64,000 nucleotides of DNA from Locusta migratoria. Its lineage: Eukaryota > Arthropoda > Insecta > Orthoptera > Acrididae. The DNA lies in assembly GCA_026315105.1 (NCBI GenBank), contig CM048746.1, positions 148,906,730-148,970,729 of the forward strand. Direction: 5' to 3'. Below the pieces are notes generated by a model. The model was not told the origin of the DNA, did no database searches, and saw nothing but the letters and a program-made list of their open reading frames with translations. This document shows positions 63,768-64,000 of this stretch, piece by piece (the stretch's first letter is position 1; every line of letters starts with the position of its first letter). The position numbers and the translations under genes were made by a program.

Positions 63768-64000
63768 CTTCCGAATTTTCGTTTATGGGAAGGACAGACC
63801 ACACCACTTCTTGTATCTGCTGTTTTGTGTAATATGTAATAATGTACACAGCTGCTCTTGTATAATAATAATTCTTGATTTTATTTGCAGCATTGTTTAA
63901 TTCAAGTAGTTAGTTTCCTAACCCCTTTCTTTCAACTTACGATAGATGTTGAAATTTATAATCAATACAGAATAAATCATGCTGATTAGTTTTTAAAAAA
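63768..64000. other. No recognised feature
   Basis: AT-rich end of the window. Confidence 0.35.

Noticed and set aside
1..64000. CRISPR arrays, operons, Shine-Dalgarno sites and other bacterial features
   Set aside because: None seen. The window is eukaryotic repeat DNA, and the direct repeats present are transposon ends or microsatellites.

Overview
This window looks like repeat-packed, mostly non-genic DNA from a very large insect genome. Repeated tRNA-derived SINEs, insect-type LINE, Tc1/mariner, hAT and Penelope-like elements, spliceosomal-style sequence and the lack of any bacterial or organellar gene all point that way. The SINE families resemble, from memory, those of grasshoppers and locusts (Orthoptera, Schistocerca-like). 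That species guess is inference only. I found no complete host gene. One possible internal exon (726-907) and one CpG-rich segment (24380-24830) are the only candidates for host function.

The centrepiece is 25611-35158, a compound insertion of one endonuclease-bearing Penelope-like element (PLE) family. Read left to right it holds a pLTR and a 5'-truncated element on the minus strand, an inverted junction near 28300, then a plus-strand pLTR, an intact 856-codon ORF, a pLTR, a second intact 856-codon ORF and a final pLTR. Each ORF carries a PLE reverse transcriptase (YMDD) joined to a GIY-YIG endonuclease. All four pLTRs carry a hammerhead-ribozyme motif about 140 nt before the ORF start. The whole 9.5 kb block is bounded by one 13-bp direct repeat (25598-25610 and 35159-35171), so it probably entered the genome as one event or grew from one insertion. 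The copies are nearly identical and may be recently active.

The rest is older repeat debris. From 1 to 12 kb there are a possible exon, LINE 3' ends, SINEs, a foldback element, and mariner and Tc-type transposase remnants. From 13 to 14.5 kb there is a degenerate GGC/GCC repeat and a decayed PLE. From 18 to 22 kb there are LINE copies, a third PLE remnant and a SINE. From 36 to 41 kb there are a deleted mariner with clear TIRs, three Tc1 remnants (one split by a SINE with a 10-bp TSD) and a foldback repeat. From 41 to 46 kb there are RTE-like LINEs flanking a 2.3 kb hAT element with TIRs and a broken transposase. From 47 to 58 kb there are SINEs, LINEs and unassigned sequence. From 59 to 64 kb there are a fourth PLE remnant interrupted by a SINE, and a palindromic tRNA-SINE compound with its own TSD.

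At least four PLE lineages occur in 64 kb, and hammerhead-like cores recur in several other fragments. They share the same odd extra base after CUGANGA. Long stretches remain in which I recognise nothing, and these are listed as such.
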